A DNA stretch of 64,000 nucleotides from Lagopus muta (GCF_023343835.1 NC_064436.1:50629883-50693882), one strand, 5' to 3'; numbered from the stretch's first letter, positions 1 through 11,495 are shown. Made by a program: numbers and translations. Notes: a model not told the origin generated them from the letters alone.

Positions 1-1245
1 CGTAATACCAAAGAGGGATGACATGAATAAGATGTGATTGTAAAGCAAGGGATATTCCTCTCTGCTATCACTGGGCTTATAAAAACCAATAAAGAGATGT
101 GATCACTTTTTTTTTTAGTTGAATGTCTGATTGCAGCTCTACATTCCATTTGAAAATTTGCAGGTAATGTGTGTTGACTGAAAATAGAGTTGCAAATATA
201 CAAAAAAAAAAGTGACAATATTTTAGGCAATATTGAAACTTGTTCTCAAATTCCTTCATCACAATAGAAAGTATAGCTACATATTTTTTTTACTTCTCAC
301 AGGACAGTGTTTAGCCAGTGAATCAAAACACATACATTTAATTGCCATAACTTCAGCTGACATTGCTCTGTGCCCCATGTCTTTTTTTCAGCCCAGATAG
401 GTTTCATAGTACACTGAAGTTTGCTTCATTCTAAGTGACAGTTGCACACCTTGAGCCTGGCCAGCTTGCTTGACAGGGCAGAGCTGCTGCCATGATGGGT
501 GGGTTGCATTGCAAGCTGTGCTGGGCCACAGGTGGGCAGTGGGTTAGGGTTGCCTGCTATATTGCTTGTCTTTTTTTGAATTTAATTTGGAATATTCAGG
601 TAATTATTTTTTTTTTCTTTTCCCAGTTATGTTTTTCACTGAATACTTTGCATACTTTGGGATTCTCCCCAGAACTGACCTATTTCAATAGAACAAGAAA
701 AGACCAAAAGCCAAATTTATTTAAGTGTAGGTTATGTTTTTTTGGGACATTCAGACTGTCAGACCATTTCTTTCTGGATAAACACATGCCGTTATTGTAG
801 AACAAGCAATATTTTTCTCCTGAGCTATTAATATAAATTTTTAAACGTTTGCAAATTGGGATAGTATTATTTCAGAAACTTGTATTAGCTCTTCTGAAAG
901 CATGCTTTTGTGGAGTTTGAAAGTTTTTGAGCAAATATATGGGTTTGTCTTGCATGAGGATGTTTTCTATTACTAGTAGATAATTGTATTGATATGCAGT
1001 GTGGACAGAAGATCAAAATGCATGAAAATTGCATAGAGACATTTTGATTCTGTTCACCCAGTATTGTGCAGCATTTATGAACTATTAATGTAATTTTAAG
1101 CACCATACTGCGTTTCCCCTCTCCCGGGAAAAAAATGTGGTGTCGTATAGTTGATAGCTTTTTCCAAGACAATTTTACATACAAAAGAATGATGTATCTT
1201 TATGAAATTGCACTCCAAAAATAAGGAATTTTTTTTGTTCTTCAG
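1..1245 (+). other. Probable intron at the left edge
   Basis: This stretch precedes the first supported exon and ends in a T-rich tract followed by TTCAG, a good splice acceptor. It is AT-rich with many T runs and stop codons in all frames. Short open segments here (for example 492-800) lack convincing splice sites or protein-like composition. I see no recognisable repeat family or exon in it. Upstream exons of the gene must lie outside the window. Confidence 0.5.
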
Positions 1246-1377
1246 CATGCCAGTATATGGCCGCCTGCTGGAAAAGCAAGAAAACAGTCTATAACTAAAA
1301 GTCCAAAGATTGGAGGTTTACAACTAATTCCCATTCAACAGGAGAAGAACACTTGTAAAATCAGAGGGAGTACAGAA
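1246..1377 (+). CDS. Penultimate coding exon of an unidentified gene
   Basis: The segment is flanked by a T-rich tract plus TTCAG on the left and GTAAGTAG on the right, close to the consensus acceptor and donor. It is 132 bases, 44 whole codons, open in the frame that starts at its first base (HASIWPPAGK...) and ends with ...RGSTE. The next supported exon (6925) starts in the same phase, so the join is in frame with both boundaries in phase 0. The peptide is basic and low in hydrophobic residues (KARKQSITKSPK), as in a disordered linker, and I do not recognise its family. No start codon is expected because upstream exons lie outside the window. The support is splice-site quality plus phase agreement; the existence of the exon is inference, not a homology match. 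Confidence 0.6.
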
Positions 1378-2605
1378 GTAAGTAGGGTTTAATCTTGGTG
1401 TGGAAGTTCTAATGACAATGCTGTACATCTAAATAGTCTAGTAATAATGACCTCTTTAGAACTGAATAAATGCAAAATGTAGGTGCTCTTACTGTCAAAA
1501 TCCTTTTCATTCATTGTATAACCATTAAAAGATTACTTAAGACAATTTAATGTAAAAACAAAACCATCCTATTTTGACCTAATCTTGTGTCAGCAATTTG
1601 GCTGTTCAATAAATCAATAATGGATTTTATTTGTTTATTTGTTGGGCAAGGTTTGCTCACTGGAAATAAACAGGACTACTGTACATTACAGTTTTATTTC
1701 AATGATGTCCTTGAAAGCTTTTGAGCATACGTATTTTGTCATACTTTTTCTGCTCTCCACAGTATCTGTTAGGGATTAGTTATATGCTCAGTGAATGTAA
1801 TGGGAAATCTCAACTGGAACTAACTATAAGACTTTTTTAAGTTGTAATATTTTTGGTCTCAAAGAACAGGGCCAGAGTTTAATTACAGCTGTTTATGGAG
1901 ACTGACTTCAGTGTCTCTACAATATATGCACTAATGGTATGTTTCAACATTATCATACAAGCTTAAGATGAATTTCTGGCATCCACGTAGAGATACTGGT
2001 GCTTCTGGGAATACTTTTGTGCCTTATTTTCGGCTGGAAAGATGCACTGGTTGTGGAGTCACTGATTTGCTTGGGGAAAATAGTGGTAAATAACCGGAAA
2101 GCTGAAGAGAAGACATGCAGGAAAACAGTTTGGACCTTAGACTGTATGCAGTATAATTTCTTGCATGTCTAAGATTTTGAAAGAAGAAAATATGGAATAT
2201 GTTATTGTCCTTTAGAGACAGCGTTTCAGGCAGAAATCATTGGAGTTGACTCAGTTCCATAACAAACCAAAAGAAAAGATAAAAGTGGTGCTTTACTAAC
2301 AAGCACCTTCTTTTTCTTTTTTTCTGTCTCCTTTTGTTACACATTTTTAAAATGCATTTCTGTTCTTTCTTAACAAGGATTATAATACAGTGTGAATGCA
2401 GTTACTGTTTTTCTCTCTTGCTTAAGTAGTTCTTTCATTTTAGCTTTTCTCAGGAAAATACGTTTTGAAACTCCTTTTAATATTTGCATTTTTAAGTATT
2501 TTTAAAAATTTGTAAATGAAAGGAAAATACAAGTCTTGTCATTCAGAAAGCTCTGTAACCCTTAGGTATATTTTTAATTCTTGCATTTTTGATTCTGGAT
2601 GTATG

Positions 2606-3132
2606 ATGGCTGCTCTAAAAGTAATGCTTTCTATTTATTATGTTGGCCCCCGATGTCAGAAGCAGATGTTTGTGGTATGACAGTAAAGACTGAACCTTCC
2701 CACCAATATTCTGTTAAATTTTGCTGCCATGGGACAGATGGAGGCAGAGAGGCAGTGTGACAGAATGACGTCTGACATGGAAGTGCTTATGAAGCAAAGG
2801 TGTGTCATTGAGTTGGAAAAAAATTGCACCCACTGACATTCATCAATGCTTGCTAAACGGAAGCGAACAAAGGACGTGAAAGCTGTGAGGTGGTGGGTGG
2901 TGCATTTCAGCAGTGGAGATAGTGACAGTGGGTCACCTCCACTGGTGCAGATTTGTCGGAATGCAGCATGCAGGCTCTTGTTCATTGTTGGTGAAAAAGC
3001 TAATGATGGTTACTAGGTTAAAATGGTACTTTGTAGCTGAGAATTTTATCTATCAAATAGTATTATTGTGCTCTTAATATCTGTTATAGTTTATACAGAA
3101 ATAAACAGGAGGCATTACTTTCAGAGCAACCT
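2606..3132 (+). mobile_element. Mariner-type DNA transposon, non-autonomous copy
   Basis: The left end (GGCTGCTCTAAAAGTAATGC) and the reverse complement of the right end (GGTTGCTCTGAAAGTAATGC) match as terminal inverted repeats, with a TA at the right edge. The copy is about 530 bp, far below the roughly 1.2-1.3 kb of an autonomous mariner. The inside carries a degraded N-terminal transposase part (helix-turn-helix region, around 2770-2950) joined directly to the tail of the element, so the catalytic core is missing. The same layout recurs at 19.8, 28.0, 32.7 and 59.4 kb. The family resembles chicken Galluhop/Mariner1_GG; that name is inference from memory of the family. Confidence 0.85.
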
Positions 3133-3810
3133 ATGTATGTTACAGATTTTTGATCTGTTCTTTGAGACAACTTCCACCCTAGAAGGCTGGAATCTGTAGT
3201 TTTCTTGGATTTTGAGCTTCAATGTTTTAAATCCTCAATATCTTACAGTAACAGAAAGACTTTTTTTTTGATTGTTGGTGTGCTTTGTTAACAAGAACTG
3301 CCATATTTTGTACACTGCAACTCAGAAAACATTTCTGTTTGATCTTGAAAGTAAAGATCTCAGTCTCTATCTATGACTATATATTGATACATTTTATACA
3401 GGCATTATTTGTATATTTGAAGAAGAGTAACACCAAGTTAGACAATGGAAAATAAAAATATAACACTTTTTTTTTTTTTTTTTTTTTTACATGAATGTCA
3501 AAATCAGAATGAAATGATATGGCTGACTGGTAGAAAATGAGTATTTCATATGAGTGATTATAGGGTAATACAGCACAGCAGTGTAGTTTGTGAGCTGATA
3601 CATATCTATTTGTAGACCACAACTTTATTATTCCCCCAGATTTGTTGTTCTTCTCCAATAAACAAAAATGCCTTATTTTAAAATGTTAGGGACTTATGAC
3701 AGAATAAAGCATTTTCTGAAAGGCACTGGTTTATGACAAATGGAGGTGTGCTTTACAGAACAGTGTGAAAACTTACAGTAGAAATGTGATCTAATTTGTC
3801 TTATAGGCAG

Positions 3811-3936
3811 GAGAAGAGACTGGAAGTTCTCCAGATGGTTAAAAAAGAGTCATCATTTTGCACTCTAAAAATGGATGGGGAAGAAAAAATGAATTATCCA
3901 AAACCAAGAAGATTAAAATGTACATTCTGGTGCTAA
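3811..3936 (+). other. Possible alternative terminal exon (42 codons)
   Basis: The sequence before it (TTGTCTTATAGGCAG) offers two acceptors; the second gives an exon starting at 3811 in phase 0, the phase left by the exon ending at 1377. The frame then stays open for 41 codons to TAA at 3934. The peptide starts EKRLEVLQMVKKES and is charged, like a coiled coil. An AATAAA lies 46 bases past the stop. If used, it would replace the last exon at 6925 and give a different C-terminus. It could also be chance: 42 open codons are common in 64 kb. Confidence 0.25.
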
Positions 3937-3981
3937 AAATGCTGTATAAATGTATTTTTTAAAATATATTTATCAAATATC

Positions 3982-3987
3982 AATAAA
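3982..3987 (+). promoter_or_regulatory. AATAAA hexamer in the intron
   Basis: This canonical poly(A) hexamer lies within an inverted repeat (arms 3975-3982 and 3989-3996, AAATATCA with TGATATTT) and is followed by T-rich sequence. It is meaningful only if the alternative exon at 3811-3936 is real; AATAAA is frequent by chance in AT-rich DNA. Confidence 0.2.
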
Positions 3988-4005
3988 TTGATATTTATTG
4001 AAAGT

Positions 4006-4043
4006 AATTTTCCTGTTTGCTAGCAACAATTTTCCTGTTTGCT
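4006..4043. repeat. 22-bp tandem duplication
   Basis: AATTTTCCTGTTTGCTA occurs at 4006 and again at 4028, head to tail, with the first copy continuing GCAAC. It is a recent local duplication with no evident function. Confidence 0.8.
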
Positions 4044-4371
4044 AAAAATATATTTCAAAACATCTGAAAACACTTTTATAGCTAAAAATTCTCCTAAGGA
4101 CAATTAGAATCAGAAAAATTCTACTAATAATTCTACAGCACTAATATTTGGGAATTAAGGTTCTTGTATATAGTGCATATATGGTACTTTAAAAGAGCCA
4201 AGTACCGAGTCTGCATTAATAATAAAACCTGCCAACATACATGACTATTTCAGAAAAGTAGGCATCTGTTATTTTTGAGCTGTATTTGATCTGTTCATAA
4301 TTACATTATACAAAGCTATTTTGGTAAACAAGTTTATTTTGTTTGTTTATTTTTTGTGTTGTTTTCTTATT

Positions 4372-4389
4372 GGGGGGGGCGGGAGGGGA
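4372..4389 (+). repeat. G-rich run, possible quadruplex
   Basis: Runs of 8, 3 and 4 G are separated by single C or A bases in otherwise AT-rich intronic DNA. The runs could form a G-quadruplex in the non-template strand of the gene transcript, but no function is shown. Confidence 0.4.
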
Positions 4390-5796
4390 GCAGTTTCTGC
4401 TATACCTGTGGCAATTTGTTATACTTTCAGAAGTATAGTCAGTATTCTTCTCAGAAGAAGCAAAATTATAATATGACGTAAAAAATCTTTAAGCAGAAGA
4501 TTATTGATCCTGATTTATACTTCATATCTTAGTTTATTGAATAACAATAGGTGGCTTGGATTTGTTACTGTTTTCTGAAAGGTGGTGCATAACTGGTATT
4601 TCACATGTTCTACATTTCAAATATATATACAATCAGATATTAATTCTGTTATTGATTTATTAATTGAAATTGAATGACTGACTGATTTTAATCTTTAAAA
4701 AAATATTTTAAGTAGAAAATTATAACTTTTTCAGATATTTCCCAGGACAGAACTCCCTACATATGTGAGTCACTGGGATAGTTTCTCAGGTGCCTGGAAT
4801 TTTTTTCACTGAAAATTGATGAATATATTAAACTTATTCCTTGCAGGCCTAGATGGTAGCAGGTGATCTGTAATTGATAAAGGTTGTTACTTATGTTATT
4901 AAAATTTTCAGTCACTAAAGATGTGCCTGATAGCATGCACTTATGGTAACTTGTAGCACTGTGAACTCACATGCATCATTGTTCTGGGATACATATGCAT
5001 ATTTATTTTTTGCACGGCTAGGTCACCAATGTCTTGTTATTAGTGGGTAATTTTCATTCTTTGGGAATGCAATTAAAAAATACTATCCTCCATAACTGTA
5101 AAAATGATGTGAAAAAAACCAACCTACATTTTTATCTGCTTTTTAGAAACTGTTTTATATCATCAAAGTATTTGTTTTATTTATTACTGAATAGATGCTA
5201 GTTCCGACGCACAGATGTAGACTTCACTGTATATCTTACATCTCTATAACCTAAGCATTTAATATTTATTATTTTCCTTCTTACACTTCTCCTAATTTTC
5301 TGTATCAAGACTCATACTCTGTTATCAGGAAGAAATAAACATGACTTTAAAACAAAAGTAAATGATAGAGGAATGTACTGTAGGCAGATTGTTCCATTTG
5401 TGGAAAAGCCTTACAGCTGTACAGGAAAATGAGGTTTTGGAATTCATTTTCATTCATGTATGACATCTTTGACTACTAAAAGACACTCAAGGCTGAGAGG
5501 GACTTTCTTTGTATTTGTTGTATAGCAGTCATTCTGTATAGCTGGATCTTTTTGGAGTTGTTCACATTTCGTGCGTAAGCAAACTGTCTTATGGAATCTT
5601 GGTACCTTATCTGTTAAAGCAGCCATGAAAAAAATATTCAGTTCTAGAAGGAAGATAGTTTAGATACATCTACATGAGTATCCGAGTTAGGATCAGGAGT
5701 GCACTTTAGGAGCAAATCCTGCTGTGTTGTTGTTCCCATTTACTGTATTTTGCTTTGAGTTGCTTCAAACATGTCTTTGATTATGAAACTGAAAGT

Positions 5797-6023
5797 GGAT
5801 AAATGTAGGTTAGATGTTAGGAAGAAATTCTCACTCAGAGAGCAGTGAGGTGCTGCAATGGTTTGTCCAGAGAAGTTTTGGATGCCCCATGCCTGGGGAC
5901 ATTCAAGGCCAAATTAGATGGGGCTTTGGCAGCCTGACAGTGGGTGGCAACCCTAGTCATGTGGGGGGTTGAAACTGGGTCATCTTTAAGGTCCTTTACA
6001 ACACAAGCCATTCTATGATTCTG
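5797..6023 (+). mobile_element. CR1 LINE, 3' end fragment (+)
   Basis: The block runs from GGTTAGATGTTAGGAAGAAA through the CR1 3' UTR text (GGGGACATTCAAGGCC) to the tail CATTCTATGATTCTG, the typical CR1 terminus. It is 5' truncated, as nearly all CR1 copies are, and lies in the intron in sense orientation to the gene. Confidence 0.9.
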
Positions 6024-6924
6024 TTAGTCTACAATTCAATGAATAGTAGAGTGATTCTGGAGCCTGTGAAATTGGACTGCTTTCAAGCAAAATTAGAGCA
6101 GGCATTCTGCAAGAGCATATTTAGTGCACAAAGTTGACCCTCTGACAGAACAAGAAAACTGAAGTTCATATGAAGCTTTGAAGTGTAGATATCACGTTCA
6201 GAGCTCTCTTACTGTACAGATGTGCTCCTAAATGCCCACAATGTTTGCAGATTTAGCCATGGCATGTAATTTCCCTCTCATTTCTTGCAACTTAAGAACT
6301 GAATGCAACCCACCAGTATAAAACAGCCATATTGCCATCAGTTTGAGTTACCAGTATGTTACTTAAAATTGCTAGTCAAAATAAAAATAAAAAAAAGCAG
6401 CCTTAGTAATTTCCCAAGTACTACTGAACAGTTACTGAAAATGTTTGTGCATTTGTATGTTTATGTAATGTAAATGTTTATGCAAAACTATATTTTGTGC
6501 ATTCACTTACTGTAGGCATTATTAAAATTGCAACATTTTCAATAAGAGTTCTGAGAAATTAAGAGTATATGGATCTGCTGAAAAAAATTGATTTGCTGTG
6601 GTAGAGCGTAAAATCGAATTGTAAATACATGAAAATACATGAAAATGAATGTCTTCAATTCATTGTCATGGGCATTTTGCTGGAAGATTAATGTAATTTT
6701 TAGAAGTATCACTAGTTGAGGAAATATGCTCACCAAAAAATGCTTATGAATGATAACAGAAATTATGGAAATTTAGAATTATTAAGTATGCTATCTCAGC
6801 TCTTTAGTAAAATTGATTCTTCTTTAAAATGTTATGTGAAATCACAGAGCAGAAATTGTAATATAAACATTATTGATTATAGTGTTAATGTAATGATCTT
6901 ATTTATCTTTATTTGTTCACTCAG

Positions 6925-7278
6925 GATATACAGTTGAAACTGAGGAAACCAAAACTTGATGAACATAATGAAATTGACCCAGTGGAAGAAAGAAAAAACT
7001 TGAAAGAAAAAGCATCTATTGTGGCACAGTGTTTAGAACGCAAGGAGGAGAGAGTGCGAAATCATGCCAAAACACGTCAGAGTTTTATCTCTGCTGAGGA
7101 GATGGGTGTGGGAATGGCTGACCTGTGCCATAGATCGCAGAAACCACCAAAAAAAAACAAGAACAAAACAAACAAAAATACAATGGAATTAGATAACAAA
7201 CTGCCATCAAATGTGATTCAGGAATTAAATACAGTGCTGCAGAAAAACAGAACACTTCATGATGATACATCCAGCTGA
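6925..7278 (+). CDS. Terminal coding exon of an unidentified gene
   Basis: An acceptor (TTTGTTCACTCAG) precedes an open frame of 117 codons ending in TGA at 7276. The frame joins that of exon 1246-1377 in phase 0, giving 161 C-terminal residues in all. The protein is highly charged and probably helical in its first half (DPVEERKNLKEK, QCLERKEERVRNHAK), followed by SFISAEEMGVGMADL, a lysine/asparagine-rich stretch (KPPKKNKNKTNKN) that could be a nuclear-localisation or basic linker segment, and a polar end (ELNTVLQKNRTL). There are no membrane segments and no domain that I recognise, so function is not assigned. GC content is higher than in the flanks, and the composition is unlike the frames around it, which supports coding. 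The overlapping open segment on the minus strand (7085-7270) is a shadow. Confidence 0.75.
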   Translation, partial: DIQLKLRKPKLDEHNEIDPVEERKNLKEKASIVAQCLERKEERVRNHAKTRQSFISAEEMGVGMADLCHRSQKPPKKNKNKTNKNTMELDNKLPSNVIQELNTVLQKNRTLHDDTSS

Positions 7279-8625
7279 TGTCCTGAGTCTGAAGTTTAGA
7301 ATATATATTTTCTGGACAAAATTATGTGGCTTTTTTAGCGTGTATAGTTTGTACAGCGCAGAGAAAACTTGTTTATATACTACTGTTGATTTTGTGAGTA
7401 AGCCATGGTACAATTTAAGATTGAACTGAGCTGATTTTGCTAAAGTTCTGAAATTTGTTTTGCTGTGTGATACATTGGTACCTGGGTTTTCTCTGCCATT
7501 TTTTTTGTTGTTATTGCATATTTTGTTAGATGGAAGAATTGTAAGCACTATCAAAAGCTCTTGCTCTGTTTATATTCTGTACCATCCTGTAAGTAGTGGT
7601 GGGAGATTTTAGAATGAAGACAAGATGTACACTGAAATTCATGCTGTTAACCTACAATATTTTATTTAACACTATAAAAATGAGTAACATCTGCTTAAGT
7701 GTGATTTTTTTTTTGCATATAAATTTTTTTTATTTAAGAATGTCATGAGTCTTATTCCATAAATTTGTCCTCAGAGCAACATGAAATGAATTAAAATGGA
7801 GAGGTGTACAATAGATAAGGCAATGCGTTAGTTCAATGAATTTGCATCTCTAAACTGTGTCTATATTGTGTACATCTGACTATGATATTTTTTAGAATTA
7901 CTTATGTTGTTACTGCATTTCATCCCATATAGGATCAATTTATCCTCTCTCCTCTTTCTGGTAATTACAGGTGCCATAACATTTCTCACATCAGTTACTT
8001 CTATTCTTGATTGCATTGAGGAACTTAATTGAAAAAATAATTTGTTTGAAGAAATTAGACAAATTATTCAATGTATCTGGTAAATCTGTTAGTAAGTAGA
8101 GCAGAAGTGAGATTAAAATCAAATGTTATATAGTGTTTTTTTATTTATTCTTCTGGCACATAGCACTGAGAAAGCAAGTTTTGTCTTTCAGACTTTGCAC
8201 TTATCACATTTAACCAGTTGTTAAATCTGAAACGAGATTGTACATTTTAATTTTCCCAGTGCACTATTGACTGTTTTGCTACTTTTAATTCGTAGTTGAG
8301 CCTCTTCTAGTCATTGAAGCTCTGGCTTAAGAAAACATATAAGCCAGAACTTAAATTGTATTGACTAAAGCCTGTGCTTAATGTTAATAAGCACATTCCT
8401 AAATGCCAAACTGAATCAGGGCCTGCTGCTGTTGGGGGAGAGTTACTTTGCTTTCTGTCTGAGGCTGGACCTGAATGTACTGTTTACAGTTGTATTTTTA
8501 CTTGCAAATATTTTTCAGTATTGAGTTATGGTTTCTGTATTGTTTATCTTTCTACTGGGTTCTTAAAAATGACATTCACCTCACTGCTGAAAGCCTCATG
8601 CATCATTTAAGCCCTACACTAATGG

Positions 8626-8631
8626 AATAAA
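8626..8631 (+). promoter_or_regulatory. Candidate poly(A) signal AATAAA
   Basis: This is the first canonical hexamer downstream of the stop at 7278, 1.35 kb away. A TTTTGTGCAC stretch follows, which is weakly GT-rich. Confidence 0.35.
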
Positions 8632-9156
8632 TGGAGCAATAGAAGGATTTTGTGCACTGGAGTGAAGAAGTCTGTGAAGAGAATGTTTTGTTTATTTTTA
8701 TTGGATCTGAGGACTACAGAAACATTTGTTCTACTTCAAAAGCAGACCTCAAATAAAGTATCTGTAGGGCTACTATTAAAGGGACCTAAAAATCAAGAAG
8801 AAAATATGTTTACTAAAATATATTTAAGTGTTTACTTTTCAGTTACAGCTATACTATCTTTAAAGCTGTTGAATCCTCAGTGGAAACGTTGTTTCAGTAG
8901 CTACTATAAATATTTTGTTTTGTATATGTATATGTACATGCATTCTCACTATATATGTATATTTTTGCATAGAGTTAGGTGCATATCTGCAGAGGCATGC
9001 TGAATGTTGACAGTGCTAACCTGAGGAAAGTTCTTTTGGGAAAGTAGATATTAAATTTTCAGTTGGGTTATTTCAAATGCAAAAAAAAGTTTTGCACCAA
9101 TTTCCTGACATATAATTCTTGCACTATGCGTTTCAGAGTGCTTTAAGACCTGCAAG

Positions 9157-9162
9157 AATAAA
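9157..9162 (+). promoter_or_regulatory. Candidate poly(A) signal AATAAA
   Basis: The hexamer is followed within 10-50 bases by T- and GT-rich sequence (TGTTTTCTTG, TTTATTGTTC), a better downstream element than that of the hexamer at 8626. It is a reasonable candidate for the distal transcript end. Confidence 0.35.
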
Positions 9163-9310
9163 TGTTTTCTTGCAATACCTTGATAGCTACTGATGCTTTA
9201 TTGTTCTTCTGACTTGTGGAATGATAGTGTAATTTTCAGGGAATAAATGTTAATTATTTGAATAAATACTGTTTCTTTAAAATAAATGATGGATTTATTT
9301 AAAAAAAAAA

Positions 9311-10354
9311 AAAATTTCTGTACCCACTGCATAGCCTAGTGAGTATTTATTGTCTGATCTGCAAAATGAGGTTAAATGAGGCACTGACATTGTTCATTCT
9401 GTGACAGTAGGAAGGCTAGAATTGAAGTCTCAGTAACTCTCAGGTTCATCATTACTTTGGCATTTTAAGTGAAAAGCTGATAGGTAAGAAAGATGTGTAT
9501 TTAGTTTGAAAATCACTATTTTGGATTTTTTTATTTTTTTTTTTTTAAACAGAAGTTTTTCCAGGTATTATTTTGGGTTTACAGTTCAAAAGAGAATTTT
9601 CAGTTAGTTAGTTTTGTTCATCAGCAGAGATCCCTTTAGTGTGGGGTCAAATTGACTAGCTGAAACTTAAACATAAATTTGTGTACATCCCCCTTCTTTA
9701 GTTAAAGGGAGGGTTTGACCATATTGTTTGTTTCTTGTCTTCGTTTTATTTCTTTATTAAGAGCTCTGGGCTGCTGTGACTGAAGTGTGTTGCAGGGATT
9801 CCATTGACTTCTGTCTTCCATGCAACAACACCCCTGGCATCTCTTCCACTAGTGCATGTATTGTTTTGGCTACCCCACAGATATAGGTTCTTCAGAGAAT
9901 AGAAGTTGCCAGTGTTTTACCTCACTTCTGGCACTCTTCTTTCCCCTGATACAGTGGTTGGCACAATTCATGTTCCTCAGTGCTGCCAAGTTACCACCAG
10001 TCCCACATATCAAGTTCCAGATTAAGGAATTGGGAGGAAAAAAACTTCACTGTTCTGTTGTGGATGGTGGTGGTGTCAACTGGAGTCTGGAGGTAAGGAT
10101 TATGTACATCACTGGCTGAGGTGCTGCCTTGTGAGCCTGCGTTGTCATGTGTGAGAATCCTTCTTTGTTTTTTTTGGCTCAAAGTTTGCTTCCTTAGGTA
10201 TTTTGTTGAGGAGGCAAGTGATGGATGTTGTGTGGCAATCAACATCGCTGTGTGGACAATTTTACATCTTTGGAACTGTTTGCCTTCGGAAGATAGTGCT
10301 CAGGAGTGTTTACTGGCAGAAGATCTAGCCTGTTACAAAACAACTCCAGCTAGG
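9311..10354. other. No supported gene
   Basis: AT-rich DNA. Overlapping open segments on both strands (9856-10119 + and 9991-10245 -) have no recognisable domain and no clear splice sites. They may reflect the locally higher GC just upstream of the LTR. Confidence 0.4.
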
Positions 10355-10509
10355 TGTGGGAAAATTGGGGAACGATACCATCGTATCCTGTGAGAAACAG
10401 GATGCAGATGGGTACCCCTGCTCCCTCTTATCTGCTGGCAAGGCCCGGAAGATGGGAACAAAGGAGTTTCTGCTGAGATCCCAGAGCCAGAAGCTGCCAC
10501 TCAAAGGAA

Positions 10510-10571
10510 AGCTGACTCAACCACTTTGGATTTGAGCTGTCACTCCAAAAAGAGCTGACTCAACCACTTTG
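10510..10571 (+). repeat. Duplicated AP-1/Maf-like sites in LTR U3
   Basis: The 19-base unit AGCTGACTCAACCACTTTG occurs at 10510-10528 and 10553-10571, 43 bases apart. Each copy contains TGACTCA, the AP-1 consensus, preceded by GC as in Maf half-sites. Tandem enhancer units of this kind are typical of retroviral U3 regions. Binding is inferred from the motif only. Confidence 0.6.
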
Positions 10572-10720
10572 AAGCATTGAAAAAGGGCCATCATCACCAT
10601 GGTCGTCGTCGTCATTGGCAACAGGACAACTCTGCCTGACGACCCACCGCTACTGAAGATCAAAGACTGAACTACGAACCTCGCTGGATCCATGGTGGTG
10701 ACTATGTCCCTCTTGCTGCC

Positions 10721-10727
10721 TATAAAG
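10721..10727 (+). promoter_or_regulatory. LTR TATA box
   Basis: TATAAAG in a C/T-rich setting, 120 bases before the LTR poly(A) signal, as expected for a U3 promoter. Confidence 0.6.
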
Positions 10728-10840
10728 ACTCCTTGCTTCTTCTTTCCTATCTTTTCTATCGCCCTCCTTCCCTTCCCCCATTACCCTAATTCATAATAGT
10801 GTCCGTCCTCCCCTTCCCCATTTCCCTGATTAAGATTTGT

Positions 10841-10846
10841 AATAAA
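10841..10846 (+). promoter_or_regulatory. LTR poly(A) signal
   Basis: AATAAA, about 100 bases before the LTR end; a second AATAAA-like run occurs near 10902. Confidence 0.55.
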
Positions 10847-11495
10847 CTGGTCGGACCAACATTTGAACCGTTGCTTCTTAATCTCACGCCGGGTATATAG
10901 ATAATAAAAGAACCTCCTCTCCCTCCTATAAATTGGAGCGAGACATCATGTCACCTTTCTGATTTTTATATCCTGTTTTCCTATGCAAGCTGTTTTAGTG
11001 TAAGAATCAGTTTAACTGTTGCTGACAGCTGAATTAGAAGAACATTGGTTGTGCTTGAGTCCCAATGGAAACTGAATTAAAAAAAAAACTCAAGTACTGA
11101 CTGTGATCACAGCGTGCTCTAAAAATTACATTGAATTTAGGCAAATTATGGCAAAACTGTGATTTCAGTAAATTGCATTGAAAAACCTGAACAGTGTGTG
11201 TATCTGAGGGAGAAGCAGATTACTTTGGTAGAGGGGTGGATGAAATGTATTCCAAGTTGAATTGCTTAGAAAAAAATATATACCTATTTATAAAATGAAG
11301 TCTACTGCAGAAAGATGAAATAAGGAGAATCAGAATGCTTAAATATGATTTGGTCAGTATTCCTTGTTCTGAATCATTAGAAATAAATATTCTCTGTACT
11401 TTTGTATGTCAAAAAAAAAACCCCAAATCTTTGCCATATTCAGTGTTTCTTGAATCTAGATTGTTCTCTAAGAACTGAATGGGGAGAACTGAACT

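Larger units (their letters stand above)
1378..6924 (+). other. Last intron of the left-edge gene
   Basis: The intron begins GTAAGTAG and ends TTGTTCACTCAG. It holds a mariner copy (2606-3132), a CR1 3' end (5797-6023), a short tandem duplication (4006-4043), a G-rich run (4372-4389) and a possible alternative terminal exon (3811-3936). The rest is AT-rich DNA with no other feature that I can support. Confidence 0.5.
7279..9310 (+). other. Probable 3' UTR and immediate downstream DNA
   Basis: The region is AT-rich, with T runs and no repeat that I recognise. No AATAAA occurs in the first 1.3 kb after the stop (an ATTAAA lies near 7788). Canonical hexamers occur at 8626, 8752 and 9157, with a cluster of three between 9240 and 9290. 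The transcript end could be at any of these, so the 3' UTR would be about 1.4-2.0 kb. Short open segments within it (8374-8610, 8650-9003) look like chance. Confidence 0.45.
10355..10945 (+). mobile_element. Solo LTR of an endogenous retrovirus (+)
   Basis: A block that is clearly more GC-rich than its flanks starts TGTGGGAAAATTGGGG and ends GGAGCGAGACA (TG...CA). Inside are a duplicated enhancer-like unit (10510-10571), a TATA box (10721) and an AATAAA (10841) in the order U3-R-U5. There is no purine tract before it, no primer-binding site after it and no gag/pol/env sequence on either side, so it is a solo LTR left by recombination. No clear target-site duplication was found; the left edge could instead be at 10389 (TGTGAGAAAC). 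I do not name the family. Confidence 0.7.

Noticed and set aside
492..800. 102-codon open segment on + near the left edge
   Set aside because: No convincing splice sites, and a Phe/Leu/Cys-rich composition expected from T-rich DNA; it lies in a probable intron.
9856..10245. Open segments on both strands before the first LTR, considered as retroviral internal sequence
   Set aside because: No gag, pol or env motif and no primer-binding site or purine tract; the LTR appears to be solo.
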